Assembly: GCF_026107515.2 (NCBI RefSeq)
Contig: NZ_JAPCHW010000006.1
Location: forward strand, 1 to 64,000
DNA length: 64,000 nt
Source of the DNA: Glutamicibacter sp. MNS18
Lineage (GTDB): Bacteria; Actinomycetota; Actinomycetes; Actinomycetales; Micrococcaceae
Reading direction: 5' to 3'
Made by a program: the position numbers and the translations under genes
Part shown: positions 8,339-16,831 of the stretch, in pieces
Layout of the letters: each line of letters begins with the position of its first letter
Numbering within the stretch: position 1 is the stretch's first letter
Notes under the pieces: model-generated
What the model was told of the DNA's origin: nothing
The model's database searches: none
What the model saw: the letters and a program-made list of their open reading frames with translations, nothing else

Positions 8339-8353
8339 TCTCATTCAATGAGA
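8339..8353. promoter_or_regulatory. Perfect 15-bp palindrome upstream of pobA
   Basis: TCTCATTCAATGAGA has 7-bp arms and a central C. It lies 25 bp after the MarR stop and 136 bp before pobA, in the only promoter-sized gap between them, and differs from the TTGAAAAAGTCAATG site. It may be the operator for a separate pob regulator encoded elsewhere. The region up to 8488 holds no gene. Confidence 0.4.
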
Positions 8354-8488
8354 CAAGGGGTGCTGAAATGTCTACCCGCCGGGCAAGGTGGAGGGAAGAA
8401 TCCCCGATCCACTTCCCCGTCATCCATCGGTCGTCCTTGGGCTTTTGATATCGATGGGTAATCCACACTGAGTTAGGCGGCACCCGTT

Positions 8489-9685
8489 ATGAGCGTTGCT
8501 CCACGCATCATCAAGACCCAGGTCGGCATCATCGGTGGCGGGCCCGCCGGGCTGATGCTTTCGCACCTGTTGGCCAAGAACGGCATCGAGAACGTGGTTG
8601 TCGAGAAACGCGATCACGAGACCATTCGAAACACGCACCGTGCCGGGATCCTCGAGGCCCAGGCCGTGACCATGCTCACCGATACCGGAGTCGACGGACG
8701 CGTTCTCACCGACGGCGACGAGCATGCCGGAATCGACCTGCGTTTTAATGGTGAATCACACCCCCTTGATTTCCGTGACCTGGTGGACGCAACCGTCACC
8801 CTGTACGCGCAGAACGAGGTCTTCGTTGACCTGGCCGCAGCCCGCCAGCGCGATGGCGGTGATATCCGCTACGAGGCCGAGGTCACCGAGATTATGGATC
8901 TCGAGACCGAAACCCCGAAATTCCGCTTCACCGACGCCGATGGCCAGCTGTACGAGGTCCACGCCGACATCATTGTCGGCGCCGATGGCTCGCGCTCCTT
9001 CGCCCGCCGCCAGATGCCCGAAGGCAAACGCAACGACTTCAAGGTCGAATACCCCTTCGCCTGGTTCGGCATCCTCACCGAGGCCCCGAAATCCGCTCCG
9101 GAATTGATCTACGCGAACTCGCCCCAGGGGTTTGCACTCATCTCACAGCGTTCTGAGACCGTGCAGCGCATGTACTTCCAGTGCGACCCGAACGAGAAGG
9201 TCGAAAACTGGAGCGAGGACCGGATCTGGGATGAGCTGCAACAACGCGTCGCCGGCCCGGACGGATTCGAGCTGAAGACCGGACCGATCTTCGACAAGAC
9301 CGTCCTGGGTTTCCGCTCCTTCGTGCGCGAACCACTCTCCCACGGGCGCATGTTCCTGGTAGGCGATGCCGGACACACCGTTCCCCCTACCGGCGCCAAG
9401 GGCCTGAACCTGGCCTTCGCCGATGTCAAGGTGCTTTTCGAGGCCATCGACTCGTTCTACAGCACGAAGAGCCCGACCCTGCTCGACGGATACTCCGACC
9501 TGGCGCTCAAGCGCGTATGGAAGGCCCAGAACTTCTCCTACTGGATGACATCCATGCTGCACACCCCGGTGAATGCCGACCCGTTCATGACCCGCCGCGC
9601 CCTGGGCGAACTGGAAACCGTCACTTCCTCACGGTACGGGCAGCAATACCTGGCCGAGTCGTACACCGGCTGGCCCCACGCCTAG
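8489..9685 (+). CDS. pobA: 4-hydroxybenzoate 3-monooxygenase
   Basis: 398 residues, the normal PobA length. FAD motifs: GIIGGGPAGLMLSHLL at the N-terminus, the central GADGSRSFAR (DG motif) and GDAGHTVPPTGAKGLNLAFAD (GD motif), the latter characteristic of PobA. It hydroxylates 4-hydroxybenzoate to 3,4-dihydroxybenzoate (protocatechuate) with NAD(P)H and O2. The start follows AGGCGG at about 9 nt. pcaH begins 39 bp downstream on the same strand, so pobA-pcaHG probably form one transcript linking the phenylpropanoid pathway to ring cleavage. Confidence 0.95.
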   Translation: MSVAPRIIKTQVGIIGGGPAGLMLSHLLAKNGIENVVVEKRDHETIRNTHRAGILEAQAVTMLTDTGVDGRVLTDGDEHAGIDLRFNGESHPLDFRDLVDATVTLYAQNEVFVDLAAARQRDGGDIRYEAEVTEIMDLETETPKFRFTDADGQLYEVHADIIVGADGSRSFARRQMPEGKRNDFKVEYPFAWFGILTEAPKSAPELIYANSPQGFALISQRSETVQRMYFQCDPNEKVENWSEDRIWDELQQRVAGPDGFELKTGPIFDKTVLGFRSFVREPLSHGRMFLVGDAGHTVPPTGAKGLNLAFADVKVLFEAIDSFYSTKSPTLLDGYSDLALKRVWKAQNFSYWMTSMLHTPVNADPFMTRRALGELETVTSSRYGQQYLAESYTGWPHA

Positions 9686-9724
9686 ATCCCCACTACATTC
9701 ACACCACATCGAAAGGAGCACACA

Positions 9725-10558
9725 GTGAGCGTCGAAACCACACAGGACGAATCATTCAAGAACGCGCATGTCCTCGATCCAGCGGCCACTGCTGTTTCGC
9801 AGGAAGAGATCTCCGAGGAAATCAACGACATCCACGAGTCGTACCGCCAGGAGGTCCTGGCCGGGAAGAAGCCCGAGACCCAGCCTCGCGTCGACTTCGC
9901 TCCCTACCGCTCGTCGCTGTTGCGCCATCCCACCAAGGACCTGCACCACACCGACCCGGAGACCATCGAGCTGTATTCCCCCGCTTTCGGACAGCGTGAC
10001 GTGCACGCGCTGGAAGCCGATTTGACCATCCAGCACAACGGCGAGCCGATCGGCGAGCGCATCGTGGTTGCCGGCCGGGTGCTGGACGGCGACGGACGCC
10101 CGGTGGCCAACCAGCTGATCGAGATCTGGCAGGCCAACGCCGCTGGCCGTTACGTGCACAAGCGCGACCAGCACCCGGCACCGATCGACCCGAACTTCAC
10201 CGGCGTGGGCCGGGCCATCACCGGACCGAACGGCGAGTACTCGTTCACCACCATCAAGCCGGCCCCGTACCCCTGGAAGAACCACCACAACGCCTGGCGC
10301 CCGGCACATATCCACTTCTCGCTGTTCGGCACCGACTTCACCCAACGCATGATCACCCAGATGTACTTCCCGGGCGACCCGCTCTTCGCATTGGATCCGA
10401 TCTACCAGTCGATCACGGACCAGGATGCCCGCGACCGCCTGGTCGCCACCTACGACCACTCGATCACGTCCCACGAATGGGCCACCGGATACAACTGGGA
10501 CATCGTGCTCACCGGCAGCAACCGTACCTGGATGGAAGACGAAGAGGGAGACCACTAA
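9725..10558 (+). CDS. pcaH: Protocatechuate 3,4-dioxygenase beta subunit
   Basis: 277 residues with the intradiol dioxygenase core: LIEIWQANAAGRYVHKRDQ (first Fe-binding Tyr), PYPWKNHHNAWRPAHIHFS (second Tyr and the two Fe-binding His) and TQMYFPGDPLF. An acidic N-terminal arm of about 50 residues precedes the core. It pairs with PcaG to open protocatechuate to 3-carboxy-cis,cis-muconate. A GAAAGGAG ribosome site precedes ATG 9725. The stop TAA abuts the pcaG start directly (10556-10561), so the subunits are translationally linked. Confidence 0.95.
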   Translation: MSVETTQDESFKNAHVLDPAATAVSQEEISEEINDIHESYRQEVLAGKKPETQPRVDFAPYRSSLLRHPTKDLHHTDPETIELYSPAFGQRDVHALEADLTIQHNGEPIGERIVVAGRVLDGDGRPVANQLIEIWQANAAGRYVHKRDQHPAPIDPNFTGVGRAITGPNGEYSFTTIKPAPYPWKNHHNAWRPAHIHFSLFGTDFTQRMITQMYFPGDPLFALDPIYQSITDQDARDRLVATYDHSITSHEWATGYNWDIVLTGSNRTWMEDEEGDH

Positions 10559-11137
10559 ATGGCACAGGCACCAGAACTCAAGCTCGTCCCCACCCCGGGA
10601 CAGACGGTCGGCCCGTTCTACGGCTACGCATTGCCCTTCGAGAAGGACAACGAGCTGGTCAACCAGGCCCACCCGAACTCGGTACGCCTGCACGGTGTGG
10701 TTACCGACGGCAAGGGCGAGGTCATCCCTGATGCCCTGCTGGAAATCTGGCAGGCCGACGAGAACGGCAAAGTCGTCTCGCGCGACGGTTCGCTGGTCCG
10801 CGACGGTTACACCTTCACCGGCTGGGGCCGGGTAGCCGTGGACAACGTCGGCCACTACACCTTCACCACCGTGAACCCGGGCCCCACCGAAGAGGGCAAG
10901 GCCCCGTTCATCATGTTGACCGTATTCGCGCGCGGCCTGCTCAACCGCCTGTTCACCCGCATCTACCTGCCGGAGGACACCGCGGCGCTGGCCAAGGACC
11001 CGCTGCTGGCTTCGCTGCCCGAGGATCGCCGCCAGTCGCTGATCGCCGCCCGTGAGGAAGACGGTTCACTGCGTTTCGATATCCGCCTGCAGGGCGAGAA
11101 CGAGACCGTGTTCCTGTCCTACCCGCGCGAGAACTAG
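10559..11137 (+). CDS. pcaG: Protocatechuate 3,4-dioxygenase alpha subunit
   Basis: 192 residues, the usual alpha-subunit size. It shows the conserved TPGQTVGPFYGYALPF opening and the LLEIWQADENGKV strand, but lacks the Fe ligands present in PcaH, as expected for the alpha chain. Starts immediately after pcaH and ends before a strong hairpin, so transcription probably ends or attenuates here before pcaB. Confidence 0.95.
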   Translation: MAQAPELKLVPTPGQTVGPFYGYALPFEKDNELVNQAHPNSVRLHGVVTDGKGEVIPDALLEIWQADENGKVVSRDGSLVRDGYTFTGWGRVAVDNVGHYTFTTVNPGPTEEGKAPFIMLTVFARGLLNRLFTRIYLPEDTAALAKDPLLASLPEDRRQSLIAAREEDGSLRFDIRLQGENETVFLSYPREN

Positions 11138-11151
11138 GTACGGGAACGACA

Positions 11152-11207
11152 CCCCGCAGCTGTTTCGCCCCGGTCACCGGCCGGTGAAACAGCTGCGGGG
11201 TTTCGTT
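11152..11207 (+). terminator. Rho-independent terminator after pcaG
   Basis: A 15-bp perfect stem: left arm CCCCGCAGCTGTTTC (11152-11166), right arm GAAACAGCTGCGGGG (11186-11200), then TTTCGTT. It closes the pobA-pcaHG unit. Confidence 0.85.
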
Positions 11208-11353
11208 GGTTCGACAACCGAGTAATTATTCTTCGAGCACTTATCCCACGGGACTAACAGCGACAAGAGCTCTAACCCGTCCCGAGCGTGCTGCACGACC
11301 GGTTCTCGCAGTGCTTCTGGAAAGAACCTAGAGTATGGATTGATTAAGACGTA

Positions 11354-11443
11354 ATGCTCCCCGCGCCCGCGGGGATGAGCCCGTAGGGTTCCAGCGCGGC
11401 CTTTATCTACTGCGATGCTCCCCGCACCTGTGGGGATATGAGC
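11354..11443. CRISPR. Degenerate two-repeat CRISPR relic, type I-E-like repeats
   Basis: Two 29-nt units start at 11354 and 11415, exactly 61 bp apart, the canonical I-E period with a 32-nt spacer (11383-11414). Unit 1 contains CTCCCCGCGCCCGCGGGGAT, closely matching the E. coli/actinobacterial I-E repeat core. Unit 2 contains CTCCCCGCACCTGTGGGGAT: its G-to-A and C-to-T changes keep most of the hairpin paired, and its 3' end is shifted by an insertion, like a decayed terminal repeat. No further unit is seen 61 bp to either side and no cas gene is in the window. The rest of 11208-11627 shows no gene I can support. Confidence 0.55.
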
Positions 11444-11627
11444 AGTTGACTAGGACCAAATCAGCTAGATAACGAGTGGCCACTCGCCCACAAGTATGAG
11501 GGCCGCACGCGCGGTGTTTCATTCGTGTAAGGAAATAGCCCCCGCTCGCACGGGTCGCTGGAACAGCTGCGCGGTCGTGCAAGTTCGACGACCTAGACCC
11601 AAGATGGATGACAAAGTGAGGAAGTGG

Positions 11628-13025
11628 ATGGACTCCATGGACTACGGGGTACTGACCCCGGCCTGGGCCGGCACCCCCGCCGCGGCGCAGGCCACCGATG
11701 CGGCTTTCGTGCAAGCGATGCTTGATGTGGAAGCGGCCTGGGTGCGGGTGCAGGCCGATGCCGGACTCTGCTCCGCACAGGACGCGCTGGCAGTTACCGC
11801 CATTGCCCGGGTGGAAAAGTACGATCTGGTCTCCCTGGCGGCCAGGACCCCGGATGGCGCAAACGCACTGATCCCGCTGCTGGGTATGATGCGCGCCGCA
11901 TTAAAGGAATCCGGAGCCGCAGCCTCGGCCTCCACCGCGCTGCATCGGGGCGCCACCAGCCAGGACATCATCGATACCGCCCTGATGCTGATCGCCTCAC
12001 GTACCCTCGCCGTCGCCACCGGTCCGTTGCGCCGGGCCGCCGACGGCCTGGCCACTCTGGCGCAGGCACACCGGTCCACCGTCTGCGTGGCCCGGTCACT
12101 GACCCAACATGCCCTGCCGATGACCTTCGGGCTGCGGGCGGCCAACTGGCTCTCGGCCCTGCTGGCCGCAACCCGACAGCTCGAAGCAGCCAGGCTGCCG
12201 CTGCAGTGGGGTGGCGCGGTCGGCACCCTGGCCTCGCTGGACCAGTTCCTGGCAGTGCGCGAGACCATTGCCACCAGTGGCGAACTGAGCGACAAACTAG
12301 CCGAGGAACTCGGCCTGTCCAACCCCGGTGTCCCCTGGCACGGCAACCGTATCCCCGTCACCACCCTGGGTGCCGCACTCGGTGGCGTCATCGCGGCCCT
12401 GGGTACCTTCGGTGCGGATGTACTCACCGCCTCCCGCCCGGAAATCGCCGAGTTGTCCGAACCCCGCGAGGCCGGAAAGGGCGGATCCTCGGCCATGCCG
12501 CAGAAGCAGAACCCGGTGCACTCGGTGCTGTTGCGCAATGCCGGGTTCAGCGCCCCGGGCCTGGTCGCCACCCTCTTTACCGCGGCAGGAACCGCGGTGG
12601 ACGAACGCCCCGACGGTGGATGGCATAGCGAATGGTCGGCCCTGCGCGAATTGCTGCGGCTAGCTGCGGGCGCGGCCGATCATGCCGCCACCCTGGCCGA
12701 GGGCCTGAACGTGCACGAAGACAAGTTACTCAGCAACCTCCAGCTTTCGGGAGACGCGGTGCTCTCCGAACGCATTGCCACCGTACTCGCCCCGATCTTC
12801 CCCGGCGGCAAACCGGCTATCCAACAACTAGTCATCGATTCCCTCACCGGCTCGACCCGGCTGCGCGACCTGTTGCGCTCCCAGCTTCCTGTTTCCGCAT
12901 GCTCGGACGCAGACCTAGACAACCTCCTGGACCCCTCCGGCTACCTCGGCTCGGCAGACCGTTTCATCACCCACGTACTGGCCGAATTCTCGGCATGGAA
13001 GGAATCATGGCAGCCCCAGCACTAA
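11628..13025 (+). CDS. pcaB: 3-carboxy-cis,cis-muconate cycloisomerase
   Basis: 465 residues of the fumarase/aspartase superfamily. The signature GGSSAMPQKQNP is present around residues 290-300, with RGATSQDIIDTA and SLTQHALP earlier. It lactonises 3-carboxymuconate to 4-carboxymuconolactone. The ATG at 11628 is preferred because GTGAGGAAG lies upstream at proper spacing; ATGs at 11604 and 11637 are alternatives. Its 3' end overlaps pcaD by 19 bp, indicating coupled translation. It is separated from pcaG by about 490 bp, so it likely has its own promoter in that gap. Confidence 0.92.
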   Translation: MDSMDYGVLTPAWAGTPAAAQATDAAFVQAMLDVEAAWVRVQADAGLCSAQDALAVTAIARVEKYDLVSLAARTPDGANALIPLLGMMRAALKESGAAASASTALHRGATSQDIIDTALMLIASRTLAVATGPLRRAADGLATLAQAHRSTVCVARSLTQHALPMTFGLRAANWLSALLAATRQLEAARLPLQWGGAVGTLASLDQFLAVRETIATSGELSDKLAEELGLSNPGVPWHGNRIPVTTLGAALGGVIAALGTFGADVLTASRPEIAELSEPREAGKGGSSAMPQKQNPVHSVLLRNAGFSAPGLVATLFTAAGTAVDERPDGGWHSEWSALRELLRLAAGAADHAATLAEGLNVHEDKLLSNLQLSGDAVLSERIATVLAPIFPGGKPAIQQLVIDSLTGSTRLRDLLRSQLPVSACSDADLDNLLDPSGYLGSADRFITHVLAEFSAWKESWQPQH

Positions 13026-13807
13026 CCCCCTCCCTGCTTCATGCAGATAGCTCTCTTCCCACCTTGGTGGTCGGCCCTTCGTTGGGCACCGCCTCCCTGC
13101 AACTATGGGGCTCGGCCCTGCCCTACCTGAAGAACCACTTCCAGGTCGTGGCCTGGGACCTTCCAGGGCACGGTGCCAGCGCACCATCCACCGAGGGCTT
13201 CTCGATGCAGGACCTCGCCGCCGGTGTCCTGACACTGGTTGATGACCTGCACACCGACGGTGTCATCAGCAATGGCTCGAAGATCTACTATGCCGGGGTC
13301 TCCATCGGCGGGGCCATCGCCTTGCAGCTTGCGCATGACGCCCCCGGCCGGTTCAGCGGATTGTCGGTGATCTGCTCGGCTTCGAAGATCGGCACCCCGG
13401 AGGCTTGGAACGAACGTGCGGCCCTGGTGGCCGAGGCAGGAACCCCGACCATGGTCGTCGGCTCGGCGCAGCGCTGGTTCGCTCCCGGGTTCATCGAGGA
13501 AAACCCAGTGGTCTCCACCAACCTTCTGCACAACCTGCAGGACGCCGATCGCTTCGCCTACGCCCACGCCTGCGGTGCCTTGGCCGGTTTCGACCTGCGT
13601 GAGGCACTGCCGAAACTCTCGGATCCGATCTTGGCCATCGCCGGAGCCCACGACCAGGTCTGCCCACCAGCCGATGCCGAATTCATCGCCGAGCATGTCC
13701 AGCGCGGCGATGCCGCCGTGGTCGACAAGGCCGCGCACCTGGCCCCGGCCGAGGATCCGGAAACAACCGCAAAGCTGCTGGTCGGCTTTTTCGCATCCGC
13801 CAAATAG
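13007..13807 (+). CDS. pcaD: 3-oxoadipate enol-lactonase
   Basis: 266 residues, an alpha/beta hydrolase. The oxyanion region GPSLGTASLQLW, DLPGHGAS, nucleophile elbow GVSIGGAIA and catalytic His in DKAAHLAPAEDP are in the expected order. The start at 13007 follows GGAAGGA within the end of pcaB; ATG 12995 is a possible alternative. It hydrolyses 3-oxoadipate enol-lactone to 3-oxoadipate. In many actinobacteria pcaD and pcaC are fused as pcaL; here they are separate genes with a 15-bp gap. Confidence 0.93.
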   Translation: MAAPALTPSLLHADSSLPTLVVGPSLGTASLQLWGSALPYLKNHFQVVAWDLPGHGASAPSTEGFSMQDLAAGVLTLVDDLHTDGVISNGSKIYYAGVSIGGAIALQLAHDAPGRFSGLSVICSASKIGTPEAWNERAALVAEAGTPTMVVGSAQRWFAPGFIEENPVVSTNLLHNLQDADRFAYAHACGALAGFDLREALPKLSDPILAIAGAHDQVCPPADAEFIAEHVQRGDAAVVDKAAHLAPAEDPETTAKLLVGFFASAK

Positions 13808-13822
13808 GAGAATTTACAACTA

Positions 13823-14221
13823 ATGAATGATAACGAACGTCTCCCCGGGGACACCTACGACGCCGGAATGGTGGTGCGCCGCGAGGTGCTCGGCAACGAG
13901 CACGTCGACCGCGCCAGCAGCAACTCAAACGAGTTCACCGACGAATTCCAGGAAATGATCACCCGCTATGCGTGGGGCACCATCTGGACCCGTGACGGCC
14001 TGCCGCGCACCACCCGCAGCGCCATCACACTCACGGCGATGATCGCCGGCGGCTACTGGGAAGAATTGGAAATGCACGTGCACGCAGCCCTGCGCAACGG
14101 CATGACCCCGGATGAGATCAAGGAAGTCTTCCTGCAATCGGCCATCTACTGCTCGGTCCCGGCCGCCAACGTGGCCTTCAAGATCGGCAAGCAGGTCCTG
14201 GCCGAATACGAGAACAAGTAG
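13823..14221 (+). CDS. pcaC: 4-carboxymuconolactone decarboxylase
   Basis: 132 residues, a full-length stand-alone PcaC of the CMD/AhpD fold. Typical stretches are MVVRREVLGNEHVDRA near the N-terminus, ITRYAWGTIWTR, and ALRNGMTPDEIKEVFLQSAIYC. It converts 4-carboxymuconolactone to the enol-lactone used by PcaD. An AGGAG ribosome site lies upstream. It ends the pcaBDC unit ahead of a strong hairpin. No CoA transferase (pcaIJ) or thiolase (pcaF) is in the window, so the last pathway steps must be encoded elsewhere. Confidence 0.95.
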   Translation: MNDNERLPGDTYDAGMVVRREVLGNEHVDRASSNSNEFTDEFQEMITRYAWGTIWTRDGLPRTTRSAITLTAMIAGGYWEELEMHVHAALRNGMTPDEIKEVFLQSAIYCSVPAANVAFKIGKQVLAEYENK

Positions 14222-14234
14222 ATCCGCTTTCGCC

Positions 14235-14284
14235 ATCGCTTCGGCTTCGCTGCCACCACCTGATGGCTGCGAAGCCGAAGCGAT
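14235..14284 (+). terminator. Long hairpin after pcaC
   Basis: A perfect 16-bp stem: ATCGCTTCGGCTTCGC (14235-14250) pairs with GCGAAGCCGAAGCGAT (14269-14284), with four more pairs inside after one mismatch. No clean T-run follows (TGACAGTTT), but position right after the pcaBDC unit argues for transcription termination. Confidence 0.7.
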
Positions 14285-14651
14285 TGACAGTTTACGGAAG
14301 ATACCCGAGACATCCCTTCTGATCTGGCAGGGAAATTCGGCGGATTTCCGCGTCCAAGACTGGTGCAGAAAATCGCCGCTACAGGTATCGATGGGTTTGG
14401 TCACGAATGGATATGAAGTAGGTGTGAAGCCTGTGACTCCGTATGAAACAATGAAAAGTTGGAGCAGCGCCAGCCTCGACTCTTCAAGTAAATGCCGAGA
14501 AACATAGGCTGGACGAGTGGTAGCCGGTAAAACTCACCATGCCGTATCAGGCACCTAGCGGGTCGACCGTGACATTACTGTCAGTAGATCCACGCCGGTG
14601 GTACGACTCTGTCAGGACACCTGCAACCCGCAACAACCGTAGGATGGTTCC
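14285..14651. other. Gene-free spacer before the D-2-hydroxyacid dehydrogenase
   Basis: About 370 bp without a convincing open reading frame, RNA gene or repeat. It presumably holds the promoter of the downstream dehydrogenase. I see no recognisable regulatory motif in it. Confidence 0.4.
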
Positions 14652-15611
14652 ATGCGCATTGCGATCCTTGACGACTACCAGAACGTCGCCCTGTCCCTGG
14701 CCGATTGGGATTCCCTCAATGCCAACACCACGGTGTTCACCGAATACCTGGGCACCGACGACGACACCATTTGCCGCGTTCTGGAACCCTTTGATGTCAT
14801 CGTCGCCATGCGTGAACGCACGCCTTTGACCGCCACACGGCTACAACGCCTACCGAATCTGCGCTTGCTGGTAAGCACCGGGATGCGCAATTCCTCAATC
14901 GATCTGGAGGCCGCCCGCTCCCGGAACATCACGGTTTGCGGGACGAACGGCAGCCCCACTGCCGCAGCCGAGCACACCTGGGCACTGATCATGGCTGCCG
15001 CCCGTCGGCTGGATGTCGAGTTGTTCTCATCTGCCAAGCCACGGGCCGCGGGACACCCCTGGCAACAGACTCTGGGTATGGGGTTGCATGGCAAAACACT
15101 GGGTATCTACGGTTTGGGCAGGCTCGGGTCCCAGGTGGCCCGGCTCGGGCAGGCCTTCGGGATGAAAGTGATCGCCTACAGCCGGAACCTCACCTCAGAG
15201 AAAGCAATCGAGGTCGGAGCCGAACTGGTCGGTGAAAAGGACTTGTTCACCCGCAGCGACGTGCTCTCGATCCATCTCAAGCACTCGGAACGCACCACGA
15301 ACATCATCGGCAGGCAGCAGCTTGGGTTGATGAAACCCTCATCCGTCCTGGTCAATACCTCACGCAGCGCCATCATTGAACGGCAGGGCCTTATCGACTC
15401 GCTGCATGCCGGTACTCCGCGATTGGCAGCGGTGGACGTTTTTGACAACGAGCCCCTGCCTGTCAACGATGCGCTTCTGTCGGCACCGGGGGTCATTGCC
15501 ACACCACACCTGGGTTATGTCACCGAAGACCAATACCGTCTGTTCTACGCCGATGCTGTCGAAGCGATCAAATCGTGGAGAGACGGGAACCCGGTGCGTG
15601 TCCTGGGCTGA
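14652..15611 (+). CDS. D-2-hydroxyacid dehydrogenase (NAD-dependent)
   Basis: 319 residues of the D-isomer-specific 2-hydroxyacid dehydrogenase family. The Rossmann motif is GIYGLGRLGSQVA in the middle of the chain. Catalytic residues appear as Arg in NTSRSAI, Glu in DNEPLP and His in TPHLGY. Substrate could be phosphoglycerate, hydroxypyruvate, glyoxylate or another 2-oxoacid; the single-domain length without an ACT domain argues against full-length SerA. It stands alone, with a convergent PAP2 gene 11 bp past its end. Confidence 0.85.
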   Translation: MRIAILDDYQNVALSLADWDSLNANTTVFTEYLGTDDDTICRVLEPFDVIVAMRERTPLTATRLQRLPNLRLLVSTGMRNSSIDLEAARSRNITVCGTNGSPTAAAEHTWALIMAAARRLDVELFSSAKPRAAGHPWQQTLGMGLHGKTLGIYGLGRLGSQVARLGQAFGMKVIAYSRNLTSEKAIEVGAELVGEKDLFTRSDVLSIHLKHSERTTNIIGRQQLGLMKPSSVLVNTSRSAIIERQGLIDSLHAGTPRLAAVDVFDNEPLPVNDALLSAPGVIATPHLGYVTEDQYRLFYADAVEAIKSWRDGNPVRVLG

Positions 15612-15622
15612 TTGTCCGCACC

Positions 15623-16336
15623 CTAACGGCTTCCGGACCGCGCCTGCAGTGCGGGTCGGGGCACAAAGAAGAAGTGCAGGATCGCCACCACCGCTCCCCA
15701 TCCGGCACCGATTAGCAGGCCCACCATGACATCCGAAACCCAGTGGTGTCCCAGGTAAATGCGTGAGGCTCCCATGGAAAGCACGAAGACCGCAGCCATG
15801 ACCGAGAGCCACCACCGCCAACGGTAGAGTCCGTACACAATGGCCAGGTAGGTGATGATGCCGATCAAGGCAGCCGCGTTCAGCGTGTGGCCACTGGGAA
15901 AGGAATAGGATTCCGGAGGCGGGAACTGCGGATCCAGCCCCACGGGCCGGTCATGCTGCACCAGGCGTTTGAGCACTATGGTCAGCACAACCGATCCCAA
16001 GGCCGCGAATGCCGCCGTCGCCAGCGGCCACCAGGTCTTTCGTGCCCAGCACAGCCAGAGCGTCAAAACCAGCATCGTTGCGGTCATTCCCGGAGTGGAC
16101 CCCCACCAATACAACAGTTTGGCGGCAGCTTGCAGACCGGCCACCTGGTGTTCGGCCACCCAGTTGTAGACCGGCAAATCCACGTCATCGACCCAGCCAC
16201 CGACGCTTAATGCAACCACCACCCTGCGGGTGAAATAGAACATGGCTACGATCAGCCCGAAGATGATCCAGCCGATCTGGGACGGCCGCGACTTCGAGCC
16301 TCGTCGGAAGTACCAGGAAGAACGCATGTCTTTCAT
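15623..16336 (-). CDS. PAP2-family membrane phosphatase
   Basis: About 237 residues from the start at 16336 (16327 is an alternative). Five or six hydrophobic segments surround the three-part phosphatase signature: KRLVQHDRP, YSFPSGHTLNA and SRIYLGHHWVSDV, all key residues intact. Such enzymes dephosphorylate lipid phosphates such as undecaprenyl pyrophosphate or phosphatidic acid at the membrane. It is divergent from rlmH with 36 bp between starts, so both promoters overlap in this short gap. Specific substrate unknown. Confidence 0.85.
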   Translation of the reverse strand: MKDMRSSWYFRRGSKSRPSQIGWIIFGLIVAMFYFTRRVVVALSVGGWVDDVDLPVYNWVAEHQVAGLQAAAKLLYWWGSTPGMTATMLVLTLWLCWARKTWWPLATAAFAALGSVVLTIVLKRLVQHDRPVGLDPQFPPPESYSFPSGHTLNAAALIGIITYLAIVYGLYRWRWWLSVMAAVFVLSMGASRIYLGHHWVSDVMVGLLIGAGWGAVVAILHFFFVPRPALQARSGSR

Positions 16337-16372
16337 CGTAGTGGCTCTGTAACCTGCGGAAGAATGATAACC

Positions 16373-16831
16373 ATGACGATCAAAGTACTGGCCATCGGCA
16401 AGAAGCATGAGTCCTGGGTGGATGAGGGCATCTCTCGCTACGAGAAGCGGCTGAAGAAACCGTTCGACTTATCTTGGCAGCTACTGAACCACTCGTCTCG
16501 GGAACACGATGCGGCGCGCACCGAGGAGTCGGCCCGTATCCTTGGCAAAATCGATGACCGGGACTTCGTGGTATTGCTGGACGAACGCGGCAAGAACGTG
16601 GATTCCCCCACCCTGGCCAATACGCTGCGCACTCCCATTGATTCCTCACGCAACGTGGTCATCATCATCGGCGGGGCCTATGGAGTGGATCCTTCGGTGC
16701 ATGCCCGAGCCAATTTCACGTGGTCGCTGTCCAAGCTGGTCTTCCCCCACCAACTCGTCCGCCTGATCCTTGCCGAACAGCTCTACCGCGCGCAGGACAT
16801 CCTGGCTGGCGGCAAATACCACCATGTCTAA
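16373..16831 (+). CDS. rlmH: 23S rRNA (pseudouridine1915-N3)-methyltransferase RlmH
   Basis: 152 residues, the SPOUT-type RlmH. It begins MTIKVLAIGKKHE, contains the AdoMet-binding knot stretch VVIIIGGAYGVD and ends RAQDILAGGKYHHV. ATG 16373 is chosen over 16364 because GGAAG lies 10 nt upstream rather than touching the codon. Its last 73 bp recur, diverged, at 18909-18981, showing that this 3' end has served as an insertion or recombination target, as the rlmH (orfX) 3' end does for SCC elements in staphylococci. Confidence 0.95.
   Translation: MTIKVLAIGKKHESWVDEGISRYEKRLKKPFDLSWQLLNHSSREHDAARTEESARILGKIDDRDFVVLLDERGKNVDSPTLANTLRTPIDSSRNVVIIIGGAYGVDPSVHARANFTWSLSKLVFPHQLVRLILAEQLYRAQDILAGGKYHHV
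16757..16829 (+). repeat. Left direct repeat: 3' end of rlmH (att-like)
   Basis: This 73-bp stretch aligns without gaps to 18909-18981 with 67 identities. Five of six differences are silent in the RlmH frame (the other changes Asp to Val). The pair bounds a 2.1-kb segment carrying the dctA-like gene. Together they resemble attL/attR of an element integrated at the rlmH terminus. Confidence 0.7.

Noticed and set aside
11535-11560. Third CRISPR-like unit (AGCCCCCGCTCGCACGGG)
   Set aside because: It is off the 61-bp register and matches the repeat core poorly; likely chance GC-rich sequence.
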